A stretch of DNA of 64,000 nucleotides from an uncultured Ruminiclostridium sp. (GTDB taxonomy: Bacteria > Bacillota > Clostridia > Oscillospirales > Ruminococcaceae). Positions 10,101-16,792 of this stretch are shown here, one piece after another (position 1 is the stretch's first letter; the number at the start of each line of letters is the position of its first letter). The stretch is from contig CAKSFR010000010.1 in assembly GCA_934454635.1 (NCBI GenBank), positions 51,237 through 115,236 on the forward strand, read 5' to 3'. The translations under genes were made by a program, and so were the position numbers. A model generated the notes under the pieces. That model did no database searches. It had not been told where the DNA came from and saw nothing but the letters and a program-made list of their open reading frames with translations.

Positions 10101-10388
10101 GAGCAGTTCAACGAAGCGACAAAATACACCTCCAACGGCTGCGGAGCAATCACCTGCAACGGCGGCTTTGCGGGATTTGCGCGCGCAATCTGCGCCTCAA
10201 AGAAAATCATGAAGGACGTGAACATCTCCCAAATGGTAATGCTTGCGGGTGTATTTCTCGCGGCGGTTCTCGGCGTTTTCCTCGCTCTTTCGACCAAAAC
10301 ACGGGTGTTCTCTCCCGCAATTATCACTCTTTATCAGCTTTTCTGGCTATTGCCGGTATTCACCGTTCAGGCGTTCAGAAAATACTAA
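7152..10388 (+). CDS. Large membrane protein resembling a catalytically degenerate P-type ATPase
   Basis: A 1,078-residue protein. Residues ~50-260 are highly charged Glu/Lys/Arg/Ala coiled coil; ~260-480 is low-complexity linker with an acidic patch (DDDDDFDYDDYDD) near residue 475. From ~505 on, about six membrane segments are followed by a soluble region and a final hydrophobic pair, the order of P1B-type cation ATPases. At the phosphorylation site the usual DKTGT is replaced by TDVSAIFP near residue 795: the Asp is kept, Lys-Thr-Gly is not. Later GNREHM, SDAVYLAVGG, IRDNLRELSDRGV and CNGGFAGFARAI sit where N- and P-domain motifs are expected, but GDGxND is lost. Catalysis therefore looks unlikely; a scaffold or regulatory role is inference. 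It follows rlmB by 11 bp and ends in a terminator. Confidence 0.7.
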   Translation: MSDFNLEDILAEVENKRTKSRASGSDEPTPEGYAPDFDVDDILNEILGSDEAKKPAKPAKNAKAAEKERRRAEIAEQKRREAQEKEEERLKRAAEEQQRIAEERERKAREERERREARQKELEEAARKKREELAEEQRRAEMKLRKAAEEAEERKRLALEEERRKEEEKARLAALDAAERELAEREAKRKRREAEESERRYATKNIVFEEAPIELPKIEEPRAQKPAPATEEELALENELREKKLESQAQKLLEREIELEDPDDFLSAINPYDSGSTPSLTGIIETIPAQQLSGDTVSVAGNDLKELARASAGSDRSIDDIVGGETRVMPGLSHSEAPAFDLDKTFVLGDTNEVKPFAPKATAAFSVDTVEVKKQTGSDPLLASINKTLEQKRIEDIQAQSPYSVTAQLEFQESKAPTNTISPDIDSIKMPHTGAVPIANPVINDQKIKYLSSKRKRKLSDFVLEDIRDDDDDFDYDDYDDTPEIADEDDGQIWQDLTETHKSLRLRFILLLIITLIVGGITIAQEFGASLSFNLFGAQIDFLDKKFDPNGFIYFNLCAGVIGMALCASAIRGGLSKLFRGRGDCDSACAAVSVLALLGGVLHLVNTDDLQRSNAFLFITPALAGLLFNTLGKLSMISRARRNFRFISAEANRYYADVVEDESEVGAFTKGVVTELPFLVTMRKTEILTDFLRKSYCEDKADRISRTLTLVSLCAGVLMGLLTYFIPHSLTTMTQNNIYWASTVLIGFVCIFAPFSTMFLVNNPLRRATKALEKSGSTILGYSTAEKFSRTNAVMTDVSAIFPASSVECTNLKPCRLQNSINNISLDQAIILAASLAIKTNSVLSRLFYEMIGGKEELLADIDGCVYEDNMGVMGWYGNKRLIMGNREHMKHHSIKVPEMTAIAKYCRNGSDAVYLAVGGELTIIFFIRLTANHHIRDNLRELSDRGVSLIVKTTDSLVTVGKIADLFDLDPEKVKVLGSNLHEQFNEATKYTSNGCGAITCNGGFAGFARAICASKKIMKDVNISQMVMLAGVFLAAVLGVFLALSTKTRVFSPAIITLYQLFWLLPVFTVQAFRKY

Positions 10389-10392
10389 CTAT

Positions 10393-10428
10393 CCTCACCC
10401 TTGTCGGAAACGGCAGGGGTGGTTTTTG
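10393..10428 (+). terminator. Rho-independent terminator after the P-type ATPase-like gene
   Basis: A stem of CACCC/GGGTG type closes a loop containing GGAAAC and is followed by TTTTTG, starting 5 bp after the stop codon at 10388. Confidence 0.7.
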
Positions 10429-10947
10429 TAAGGGCGGCGAAGCCGAGCATTTTGCGGAGCAAAATGCGGGCGAGCCGCAGCGGGAGGGGAGCTGCCCGTT
10501 CGGAACGCGGCGTTAGCAGGGGTGCGCAAGGACAGAAAGGCAGCAAAAGCCGCGGGGATTTGCAGGGCAATGCGGCTTTTGGCAGGTCGGAATATGCCGA
10601 GCAAGGCAAAACGCCGCAATTCAGGGATAGTGCTTTGCCTCTTTTTGGACGTGAATGTGCTCCTTTCTCATTGTTCGGCTTACCCGTTAGCTTTGTGCAG
10701 GCTGCTTTTGCGACGCCCGCCGAAATCGGCGGAGCGCGGCGCGCGCCGCAGAACGCGCAGCGTTCTGCGGCAGCAGCGGCGAAGCCGCTGCTCTTTCATT
10801 GCGGCGAAGCCGCAATGAAAGGCGCGCCGCGCCCCCTCGGGAGTTTTCGCCGACCTGCCCCGAGAGCGGGAAATCTGCACTTTCCCTGCGGCTGCGGCGT
10901 TGCGGCGGAGTGGGAAAAGCAGCGGAGAAATTGAAAGCCGCGCGAAC
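10429..10947. repeat. Gene-free region with family A three-hairpin element (copy 2)
   Basis: The core at 10733-10834 has an outer stem GCGCGGCGCGC and three hairpins: CCGCAGAACG-cgcag-CGTTCTGCGG, AGCAGCGGC-gaa-GCCGCTGCT and TTTCATTGCGGC-gaa-GCCGCAATGAAA. Right flank 10835-10940 (CCTCGGGAG, CGCCGACCTGCCCCGAGAG, TTGAAAGCCGCG) is shared with copy 3. Left flank 10542-10628 is the inverted counterpart of 6107-6190. Near 10434-10470 are decayed hairpins (GGCGGCGAAGCCG; GCATTTTGCGGAGCAAAATGC). No gene is supported. Confidence 0.85.
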
Positions 10948-10976
10948 TTGACTTTTGAATTTTTCGGTGCTATACT
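10948..10976 (+). promoter_or_regulatory. Sigma-A-type promoter of the DUF1697 gene
   Basis: TTGACT at 10948-10953, a 17-bp spacer and TATACT at 10971-10976, 31 bp before ATG 11008. It begins immediately after the repeat's terminal AAAGCCGCG. Confidence 0.8.
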
Positions 10977-11007
10977 TGAGTAAAACATTGGAGAGGAGAA
11001 CGATTAA

Positions 11008-11544
11008 ATGGAACGATATGTTGCCTTGCTTAGGGGCATAAATGTCAGCGGAAAGAACAAAATAGTCATGTCAGAGCTGAAAAAAGGGCTTGAAAAGCTT
11101 GGCTTTACACAGGTCGTAACGTATCTCAACAGCGGAAATGCCGTTTTTGCAACAGACGAAAAAGAAAGCGTCGTTTCGGACAAAATAGCCGCGCTGATAA
11201 AGAGCGAATTTGAGCTTGAAATACCTGTTTTTGTTATTTCGCAGGACGAATTGAAGGAGATTCTGGCTAACGCGCCCGATTGGTGGGGCGGCAGCGGTAA
11301 GGAGATATATGACAACATTATTTTTGCCATTCCTCCGCTTAAAGCCGAAGAAATTTTTTCGGAGCTTGGCGAGCTTAACGCTGAGTATGAGAAGACGGCT
11401 AGCTATAAAAACGCGGTTTTCTGGTCGTTCAGCCGCGCCGATTACCGCAAGACAAATTGGTGGGCGAAAACAGCAAATTCGCCAATAAGCGGCAAAATCA
11501 CGATAAGAACAGCAAACACTATAAGAAAAACGGCTGTGATATAG
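11008..11544 (+). CDS. DUF1697 family protein
   Basis: A 178-residue member of DUF1697. The N-terminus RYVALLRGINVSGKNKIVM followed by VVTYLNSGNAVF is the family hallmark, and the C-terminus TIRTANTIRK matches the conserved end block (RN.NT..K). No enzymatic function is established for the family. It has its own promoter, a GGAGAGGAG ribosome binding site ahead of ATG 11008, and a strong terminator 15 bp after the stop, so it is a single-gene unit between two copies of repeat family A. Confidence 0.85.
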   Translation: MERYVALLRGINVSGKNKIVMSELKKGLEKLGFTQVVTYLNSGNAVFATDEKESVVSDKIAALIKSEFELEIPVFVISQDELKEILANAPDWWGGSGKEIYDNIIFAIPPLKAEEIFSELGELNAEYEKTASYKNAVFWSFSRADYRKTNWWAKTANSPISGKITIRTANTIRKTAVI

Positions 11545-11558
11545 CCGATACAAACGAA

Positions 11559-11590
11559 AGACCCGCAGTTTTTTCTGCGGGTCTGTTTTT
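11559..11590 (+). terminator. Rho-independent terminator of the DUF1697 gene
   Basis: Perfect stem AGACCCGCAG / CTGCGGGTCT with a TTTTT loop, followed by GTTTTT. Confidence 0.9.
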
Positions 11591-11694
11591 ATACTTAGCA
11601 CCAATCAAAAACTACACAAAAAATCGAGTATAATCTTGCATATAGGGGTTATACGAAGATTTTTTGTCTATAGTTTTATTGGCAATTGGTATTT
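11591..11694. mobile_element. MITE family B, copy 1 (~104 bp)
   Basis: Non-coding element with inverted ends: TACTTAGCACCAAT at left and ATTGGCAATTGGTA at right. The interior has the family hallmarks ACTACACAAAAAATCGAGT, TATAATCTTGCATATAGGGG and GAAGATTTTTTGTCTATAG. Four other copies lie at 16677, 22343, 39656 and 46412. It starts directly after the terminator of the preceding gene. No transposase is in the window, so it must be non-autonomous. Confidence 0.8.
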
Positions 11695-12107
11695 ACTCAC
11701 TTCGCGGCTTTCGCTCTCTTTCTGCCCTCCCGCACGCGGCAAAACGCCGCTTTTCGGCGACAGTGTTTTCCCGCTTTCGGGCGCTGCCGCGTTCCTTTCT
11801 CGCTGTTCGGCTTACCCGTTAGCCTCGTGCAGGCTGCTTTTGCGACGCCCGCTGAAATCGGCGGGGCGCGGCGCGCGCCGCAGAACGCTGCGCGTTCTGC
11901 GGCAGCAGCGGCGAAGCCGCTGCTCTTTCATTGCGGCTTCGCCGCAATGAAAGGCGCGCCGCGCCCCCTCGGGAGCTTTCGCCGACCTGCCCCGAGAGCG
12001 TGAAATCTGCACTATCCCTGCGACTGCGGCGTTGCGGCGAGGTGGGAGAGATTACGGGGGATTGAAAGCCGCAAGACGGACGTTGATGAAACGTCCGCCC
12101 GCTGCGG
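11695..12107. repeat. Gene-free region with family A three-hairpin element (copy 3)
   Basis: The core at 11863-11967 is almost identical to copy 2, about 1.1 kb upstream, and shares its flanks. Outer stem GGGGCGCGGCGCGC; hairpins CCGCAGAACG-ctgcg-CGTTCTGCGG, AGCAGCGGC-gaa-GCCGCTGCT and TTTCATTGCGGC-ttc-GCCGCAATGAAA. The loops of hairpins 1 and 3 are exact reverse complements of those in copy 2 while the arms are unchanged. No gene is supported. Confidence 0.85.
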
Positions 12108-12929
12108 TTACTTCTTTTTTACAGGTATGCAAATCATACCGTGAAGCTTGTCGAGATAAATCTCAAGGCTGTAGTTGCCGTCAAGCTCATATTCCTTGCA
12201 GTTCGGAAGCCATTCGCTCCAGATCTTCGTGTTGACGTCTTGAAGTGCCTTGGGACATTCGCCGCTGTACGGAAACTCCGCCCATGTTCCTGCGGGAAAT
12301 GTCCGCGTTACGCAGCCCTCGGGAACTTCATTCCACGGCTGATATAAATCCGCTATAAGATAGTCGAAGTTCTTTCCGTCGCTGTCAACGCACGCGCCGA
12401 ACATTCCCTTGATAATTTTTCCGCCGCCGTTTTTGTAGTGCTCATTCCAGAACGGCGGTATCTCGGCGTAAGATGTGTCCGCGTTAAATCTCCTGCATTT
12501 ACCGAAGATTGTAAACGCCGCCTTTTCAACAATTCTGTACTCCATAACAGTACCTCCCTCAAGTGTCAATTTAATTCTTACGGGCGCAAAGCTTTTGATT
12601 TTTGCGCCGTTTTCTTTTGCAGCCGAGGGAGAAATTCCGTGAAATTTTGTGAATGCGCGCGTAAAGCTGTCAGGAGAGTCGTAGCCGTATTTTACAGCTG
12701 CGTCGATCACCTTTATATCGGACGACGACAGCTCTTCTGCGGCGAGCGCAAGCCGTCTGTTCCTGATATATTCGCCGACGGTGAATCCGCACAGAACGCT
12801 GAAGATTTTCTGAAAGTAGAACGGCGAAACGTATGCCCTCGCGGCAATATCCGATATGTTCGTTTCTTCCGTCAGATGTTCTTCAATATACTGTATAGCG
12901 TTTTGTATTCCCTCTGTCCAACCGTTCAT
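12108..12929 (-). CDS. AraC family regulator with C-terminal GyrI/Rob-type effector-binding domain
   Basis: A 273-residue transcription factor. Residues 1-105 hold two helix-turn-helix motifs of the AraC/XylS type (NISDIAARAYVSPFYFQKIF and VIDAAVKYGYDSPDSFTRAF, then FHGISPSAAK). The remainder (from YRIVEKAAFTIFGKCRRF to the C-terminal YSLEIYLDKL) matches the GyrI-like small-molecule-binding fold seen in Rob and SbmC. This architecture is common in regulators sensing hydrophobic compounds. The start follows GGAAAAGGACG. The gene stands alone, followed downstream by repeat copy 3; its target is not evident. Confidence 0.88.
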   Translation of the reverse strand: MNGWTEGIQNAIQYIEEHLTEETNISDIAARAYVSPFYFQKIFSVLCGFTVGEYIRNRRLALAAEELSSSDIKVIDAAVKYGYDSPDSFTRAFTKFHGISPSAAKENGAKIKSFAPVRIKLTLEGGTVMEYRIVEKAAFTIFGKCRRFNADTSYAEIPPFWNEHYKNGGGKIIKGMFGACVDSDGKNFDYLIADLYQPWNEVPEGCVTRTFPAGTWAEFPYSGECPKALQDVNTKIWSEWLPNCKEYELDGNYSLEIYLDKLHGMICIPVKKK

Positions 12930-13021
12930 TTTTACACGTCCTTTTCCCTTGCTGTAAATCTATTTTATCACAAGTGAGGCGTTTACACCCGACATTTTGT
13001 GCTTTGAGGTGCGGTATGTTT

Positions 13022-13690
13022 TCAGGAAACTCGCCAGTCTATTTCGGGAATGCCGTTTTCACGCAGGAACTGATTGCATTTTGAGAAGTGGCGGCAGCCG
13101 AAAAAGCCGTTGAAGGCAGAAAGAGGACTTGGGTGAGCGCTCGTCAGGATAAGATGACGCGGATTTGTTATAAGCGCGGTCTTTGCGCGCGCGTTTGCTC
13201 CCCAAAGGATAAAAACAAGCGGCTTTTCGCGCTCGTTCAGCAAAGAAATTACTCTGTCGGTGAATATTTCCCAGCCCTTTCCGCGGTGGCTGTTCGCCTG
13301 TCCTCGCCGCACGGTAAGCGACGTGTTTAGCAGAAGAACTCCTTGCTTCGCCCAGCAGGTGAGGTCGCCCGTTGTCGGAATAGGCAGACCGAGGTCGGTA
13401 TTAAGTTCCTTGTAGATATTTTTCAGCGAGGGCGGCGGCTCAACTCCGTCCTGAACGGAAAAGGCAAGCCCATGCGCCTGTTTTGGCTCATGATATGGAT
13501 CCTGTCCTAAAATTACCGCCTTAACTTCGCTGTACGGCGTTAATTTCAGCGCGTTAAAAATATCATACATATCGGGATATATTGTAAATCCCTTATATTC
13601 TGATTTGAGGAAGCCGCGAAGCGCAAGATAATACGGTTTGTCGAACTCTCCGCGCAGCAGCTCGTCCCAGTCGTTTCCTATATTTACCAT
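13022..13690 (-). CDS. ung: Uracil-DNA glycosylase
   Basis: A 222-residue family 1 UDG that removes uracil from DNA by hydrolysing the N-glycosidic bond. The water-activating loop GQDPYH is at residues ~62-67, with the uracil-binding [16 protein letters not shown] and the DNA-intercalation loop HPSPLSA near residue 185. Length is normal for Ung. The start codon overlaps the end of the zincin gene upstream by 7 bp, so ung is the third gene of a zinc-ribbon/zincin/ung transcription unit. Confidence 0.97.
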   Translation of the reverse strand: MVNIGNDWDELLRGEFDKPYYLALRGFLKSEYKGFTIYPDMYDIFNALKLTPYSEVKAVILGQDPYHEPKQAHGLAFSVQDGVEPPPSLKNIYKELNTDLGLPIPTTGDLTCWAKQGVLLLNTSLTVRRGQANSHRGKGWEIFTDRVISLLNEREKPLVFILWGANARAKTALITNPRHLILTSAHPSPLSAFNGFFGCRHFSKCNQFLRENGIPEIDWRVS

Positions 13691-14313
13691 TGGTATACCT
13701 CTCCGTATGCGTCAATAAGATCGTCGATAAAAGCATAGGTTTCGGGGGCTTTTTTTCGCAAAGTATCGGGCATAAGCAAATATTCAGCACCCGCCGCCGC
13801 GAAAAATTCGGCGGTACGACTGCCGTTTTCTCCGCCTGTTTCCGAAACGGTTTCTCTTTCCTTGTCGAAAATTTTTCTAAACTTTTCCGAATCTGATATT
13901 TTTCCGTTGGTGTTGTCATAAGCGTGAAAAAGCTCATGATACAGCACATCGGGATAAAAGCTGTTCGTCGTTATGTATATTGTGGCGTCCTGAGTAAGTC
14001 CAAGAGCGGAGCCGCCTTGCCCCACCTCGGGGACGGAAAGAGATTCACCCGTAAAATAAAGCGCTTCGCAGCTTTCCGCAAGCACGTCGGGCGCTTTCTC
14101 CAGCATATAAATATGTCCGAGAAAATTATCGTTGTTCAGCTCGCCGCATTTATACACATCAATTCCGCGATAGCTGCCGCAAAACTTTCTGGTCATGAAG
14201 TACCGCATTTCATAGTCGGTCATCATTCGCCCGAGCAGTATCCCGATCGCGCACGCAACGGTTATTATCAGCGCGCAGCGAACCGCGCGGAACAGTTTTC
14301 CGTGCTCCGTCAT
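13684..14313 (-). CDS. Membrane-anchored zincin, anthrax-lethal-factor-like metallopeptidase
   Basis: A 209-residue protein. One membrane segment near the N-terminus ([20 protein letters not shown]) leaves the rest outside the cell. The zinc-binding HExxH reads YHELFHAYD, and the downstream segment [14 protein letters not shown] followed by [11 protein letters not shown] resembles the third-ligand helix of lethal-factor-type (ATLF) peptidases, where a Glu completes the site. I start at ATG 14313, which overlaps the upstream stop as ATGA; the frame is open further upstream but those residues lie inside the zinc-ribbon gene. Substrate unknown; the family call is by motif only. Confidence 0.7.
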   Translation of the reverse strand: MTEHGKLFRAVRCALIITVACAIGILLGRMMTDYEMRYFMTRKFCGSYRGIDVYKCGELNNDNFLGHIYMLEKAPDVLAESCEALYFTGESLSVPEVGQGGSALGLTQDATIYITTNSFYPDVLYHELFHAYDNTNGKISDSEKFRKIFDKERETVSETGGENGSRTAEFFAAAGAEYLLMPDTLRKKAPETYAFIDDLIDAYGEVYQW

Positions 14314-14708
14314 ATCAGCGAAAAATACAGACCCGCAAAAATGCCTGTTGAAACAGCCAGCAGGCCTATTATAACAAGGCAAAATGCAAGCGCGCCTTTT
14401 CCGAAATCTGTTTTTGTCTTTTCGGACTTAGCTGCCGCTATTATCGGCGGAAGTACAGTATTATCCGCTTCAAGCGGCTGAACGGGAATGTCCCGAGAAG
14501 CGGCGTACGCTTCGGACTGCTGCGCAGCAGTCGTTTCGGCTGCGGTCTGAGCTTCGGTCGCCGATCGTTCCTGCGGCTCTTCCGTTACAGCGGCAGGCTG
14601 CGCATTCTGTTCTTCGTTCGTCACTGCAAGCGGCACGACCCGCTCGCCGCAATTTGTGCAGAAGGACATTCCCTCCGCGATTTGTGTTCCGCATTTTCTG
14701 CAATACAT
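14310..14708 (-). CDS. Zinc-ribbon membrane protein
   Basis: A 132-residue protein starting MYCRKCGTQIAEGMSFCTNCG, a CxxC-x10-CxxC zinc ribbon of the DZANK/zinc_ribbon_2 type. A Glu/Ala/Gln-rich linker follows (residues ~30-85), then a C-terminal membrane helix (LAFCLVIIGLLAVSTGIFAG). The start is ATG 14708 with GAAAGGA upstream. The stop overlaps the zincin start by 4 bp, so the two are coupled. Similar N-terminal ribbons occur in the genes at 54387 and 55686. Function unknown. Confidence 0.8.
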   Translation of the reverse strand: MYCRKCGTQIAEGMSFCTNCGERVVPLAVTNEEQNAQPAAVTEEPQERSATEAQTAAETTAAQQSEAYAASRDIPVQPLEADNTVLPPIIAAAKSEKTKTDFGKGALAFCLVIIGLLAVSTGIFAGLYFSLI

Positions 14709-14840
14709 AATATCATCAATCCTTTCGTGGTCTATGTAAGATCGTTTTCTTATTTTATGGCTTTCCCCTGCGCCCCCGCGCACAAAGCGATACCCGTTAT
14801 GCGTTCTCTCGGCGCACCCCGGCAATACCCCCGCGGTCGA

Positions 14841-14937
14841 GCGCACGCGCCGCGTTTCTCCGAAACGCGGCAGCGGCGGCGAAGCCGCCGCACGCAGGCG
14901 CGGCTATGCCGCGCCTGCGGCATGCGCCCTGTGCGCC
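14841..14937. repeat. Family A three-hairpin element (copy 4)
   Basis: Hairpins CCGCGTTTC-tcc-GAAACGCGG, GCGGCGGC-gaa-GCCGCCGC and CGCAGGCGCGGC-tat-GCCGCGCCTGCG, closed by an outer GCGCAC/GTGCGC stem. It occupies the gap between the glycosylase gene and the zinc-ribbon unit. Confidence 0.8.
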
Positions 14938-14946
14938 TGACCTCCG

Positions 14947-15732
14947 TTATTTTTCGCGGAAATACTCAAAGAGATACTGCTGCGCTATGCCCTTGTACCG
15001 ACCCATGCATTCGGGCAGCCCATCTTTATAATACTCCGCAACAATGCGCTTTATCCACACATCGGTCGGAAACGCCTCGGTTTTGTGGTAAGCGAAAAGC
15101 AAAACGCAGTCCGCAACCTTGTCGCCAACGCCGACGATCCGCTTGAGAAGCGCCTTTCCCGAATCGTAGTCCATATCGTAGATCGCGGAAAGGTCGATTT
15201 CTCCCGAAGCCGTTTTCCGCGCCGCGTCGAGTATGTAACGGCTGCGAAAACCCGCGCGCAGCGGCGCGAGGTCGGATTCGTCCAGCGCTGCAAGCCGACC
15301 GGCGTCGGGAAAGCCGTAACCGCCCGCAATTTTTTCGCCGAAGCTCTCGCAAAGGCGGCTGATTATCCCGCGAATACGCGGAATGTTGTTGTTTTGTGAA
15401 ATTATAAAGCTGATAAGCGTTTCAAAAGGCTCCTGTCGAAGAATACGAAGTCCTCTGTTCTCCGCCGCCGCCTTTTTCAGCGTTTCATCGGCGGAAAACT
15501 GCGCTATTATCGCGTCGTAGTCCGTCGAAACGTCAAAATACCGCTCCCAGTATTCAACGTCGTCACTTTCTGCGCCGACAAGCGTTATACCGTCTTTTTC
15601 CTGTTTAACATTGAGGTATCTGTTCCCCGCAAACCCGCCGAAGCTCCCGTCCGCAAGCTTTTCCCAGCGGAAGCACTGACCGCTTTCAAGCGTCTGAACA
15701 AGAGAACAGCCGTTTTTTATGTAAAAATTCAC
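14947..15732 (-). CDS. ogg: 8-oxoguanine DNA glycosylase/AP lyase, OGG1 type
   Basis: A 261-residue HhH-GPD glycosylase that excises 8-oxoguanine and nicks the abasic site. The N-terminal OGG domain has SGQCFRWEK. The helix-hairpin-helix and catalytic segment reads IVGVGDKVADCVLLFAYHK, with the Schiff-base Lys in GDK and the catalytic Asp in FPTDVWIKRI, closely following human OGG1 order. The start is GTG 15732 after TTGGAGAA. Its own promoter lies at 15786-15814. With ung nearby, the region contains two base-excision glycosylases in separate units. Confidence 0.92.
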   Translation of the reverse strand: MNFYIKNGCSLVQTLESGQCFRWEKLADGSFGGFAGNRYLNVKQEKDGITLVGAESDDVEYWERYFDVSTDYDAIIAQFSADETLKKAAAENRGLRILRQEPFETLISFIISQNNNIPRIRGIISRLCESFGEKIAGGYGFPDAGRLAALDESDLAPLRAGFRSRYILDAARKTASGEIDLSAIYDMDYDSGKALLKRIVGVGDKVADCVLLFAYHKTEAFPTDVWIKRIVAEYYKDGLPECMGRYKGIAQQYLFEYFREK

Positions 15733-15785
15733 AAAAATTCTCCAAAAAATAAAAAAATCTCAAAAGCCCTTGACTATTCGTATTT

Positions 15786-15814
15786 ATTATAATACAATTT
15801 AAGAGTAATTTCAA
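15786..15814 (-). promoter_or_regulatory. Sigma-A-type promoter of ogg
   Basis: On the minus strand TTGAAA (15809-15814), a 17-bp spacer and TATAAT (15786-15791), 54 bp before the GTG start. Confidence 0.8.
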
Positions 15815-15881
15815 CACGAAGAACTGAAATTTTCATGAAAATGAAGTGATTTGTGCAATTTGTTTAAGGCAGGTAGAAGCT

Positions 15882-16586
15882 ATGCGCGAAAGTATTTTAA
15901 CGATACCCGTAAACGAAGTTTTCGAGCCGAGGTGCGGCTGCCCTATATGCGCCATGCGCAACACGGTCGAGGAGCATATATGCGAATATATCATGGGCGC
16001 GGCAATGATGGAGCCTGACGTAAGAATGGAAACAAACGAGCTTGGCTTCTGCTTCACGCATTTTGAAATGCTGCTTCAGCAGAACAACCGCCTGTCGCTC
16101 GGGCTTATGCTGAACAGCTATCTTGAAAACACGAGAAAAAATATTTTTGAGAAAAAAGGCTTGTTTTTTTCGAAAAACGCAAAAGCGAAAAAGTCCGCCG
16201 AAATCGAGCAGACCTGCTTTGTGTGCAGCAAGGTAGACTGGGGCATAAATCATATGCTCGAAACGGTTTTCACCATGTTTGTGAAAGACCCGAAGTTCAA
16301 GAATCTTTTCAAAACGCAGGAATATATCTGCGTTCCGCATTATAATATGCTCATGTCGGTCGCGCCGACGAAATTGCAGAAGGGCGATCTCGCCGAGTTT
16401 ACCGCCGCACTGGATAATCTCCTTTCGGAATATATAAAGCAGCTCAACAGCGACGTAAACGATTTCTGCAACAGCTTCGATTACCGCAACGCGGGAAAGC
16501 TGCACAACCCAGAAATGGAGCACGTCCGCACCTCCGTCGAGCGTTCTATCGAATTTCTCACGGGCAGAAAGCCGAGAACGAAGTGA
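15882..16586 (+). CDS. DUF6062 family protein
   Basis: A 234-residue protein matching DUF6062, a Clostridia family of unknown function. Visible features are Cys pairs resembling metal ligands: CGCPICAMRN near residue 18, GFCFTHFEML near residue 55, CFVCSKVDW near residue 108 and YICVPHYNMLM near residue 148. The repeated C-x-x-H/C pattern suggests zinc binding, by inference. I start at ATG 15882 after AGGCAGG; a GTG at 15846 in frame is possible but weaker. It diverges from ogg and ends in a strong terminator. Confidence 0.78.
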   Translation: MRESILTIPVNEVFEPRCGCPICAMRNTVEEHICEYIMGAAMMEPDVRMETNELGFCFTHFEMLLQQNNRLSLGLMLNSYLENTRKNIFEKKGLFFSKNAKAKKSAEIEQTCFVCSKVDWGINHMLETVFTMFVKDPKFKNLFKTQEYICVPHYNMLMSVAPTKLQKGDLAEFTAALDNLLSEYIKQLNSDVNDFCNSFDYRNAGKLHNPEMEHVRTSVERSIEFLTGRKPRTK

Positions 16587-16634
16587 ACCGTTTTTGTCGT
16601 AAAAATTCCTCCTCGGCACTGAACGTAATTAACG

Positions 16635-16677
16635 TAAAAAAATCCCCCCGAAAAATCATTTCCGGGGGGGATTTTTA
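16635..16677 (+). terminator. Rho-independent terminator after the DUF6062 gene
   Basis: Stem AATCCCCCCG/CGGGGGGGATT flanked by A-run and TTTTT, usable in both directions. Confidence 0.9.
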
Positions 16678-16777
16678 CGCTCAGCACCAATTAAAAACTA
16701 TACAAAAATCGAGTATAATCTTGCATATAGGGGCATACGAAGATTTTTTGTCTATAGTTTTATTGGTGATTAGTATT
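16677..16777. mobile_element. MITE family B, copy 2
   Basis: CTCAGCACCAATTAAAAAC at left, TTTTATTGGTGATTAGTA at right, and a conserved interior (AAAATCGAGTATAATCTTG, GAAGATTTTTTGTCTATAG). It lies between the convergent DUF6062 and exporter-associated genes, directly abutting the terminator. Confidence 0.85.
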
Positions 16778-16792
16778 ACGCCTTATTTGATT

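Noticed and set aside
10401-10934. Open frames within family A repeat regions (also at 5912-6397, 22993-23610, 45126-45851, 51129-51707)
   Set aside because: Arg/Ala/Pro-rich translations of GC palindromes, no start signals, frames on both strands at once.
14310-14846. Longer N-terminus for the zinc-ribbon gene (start 14846)
   Set aside because: The extension runs into repeat copy 4 and lacks a ribosome binding site, whereas ATG 14708 has one and starts the zinc ribbon.
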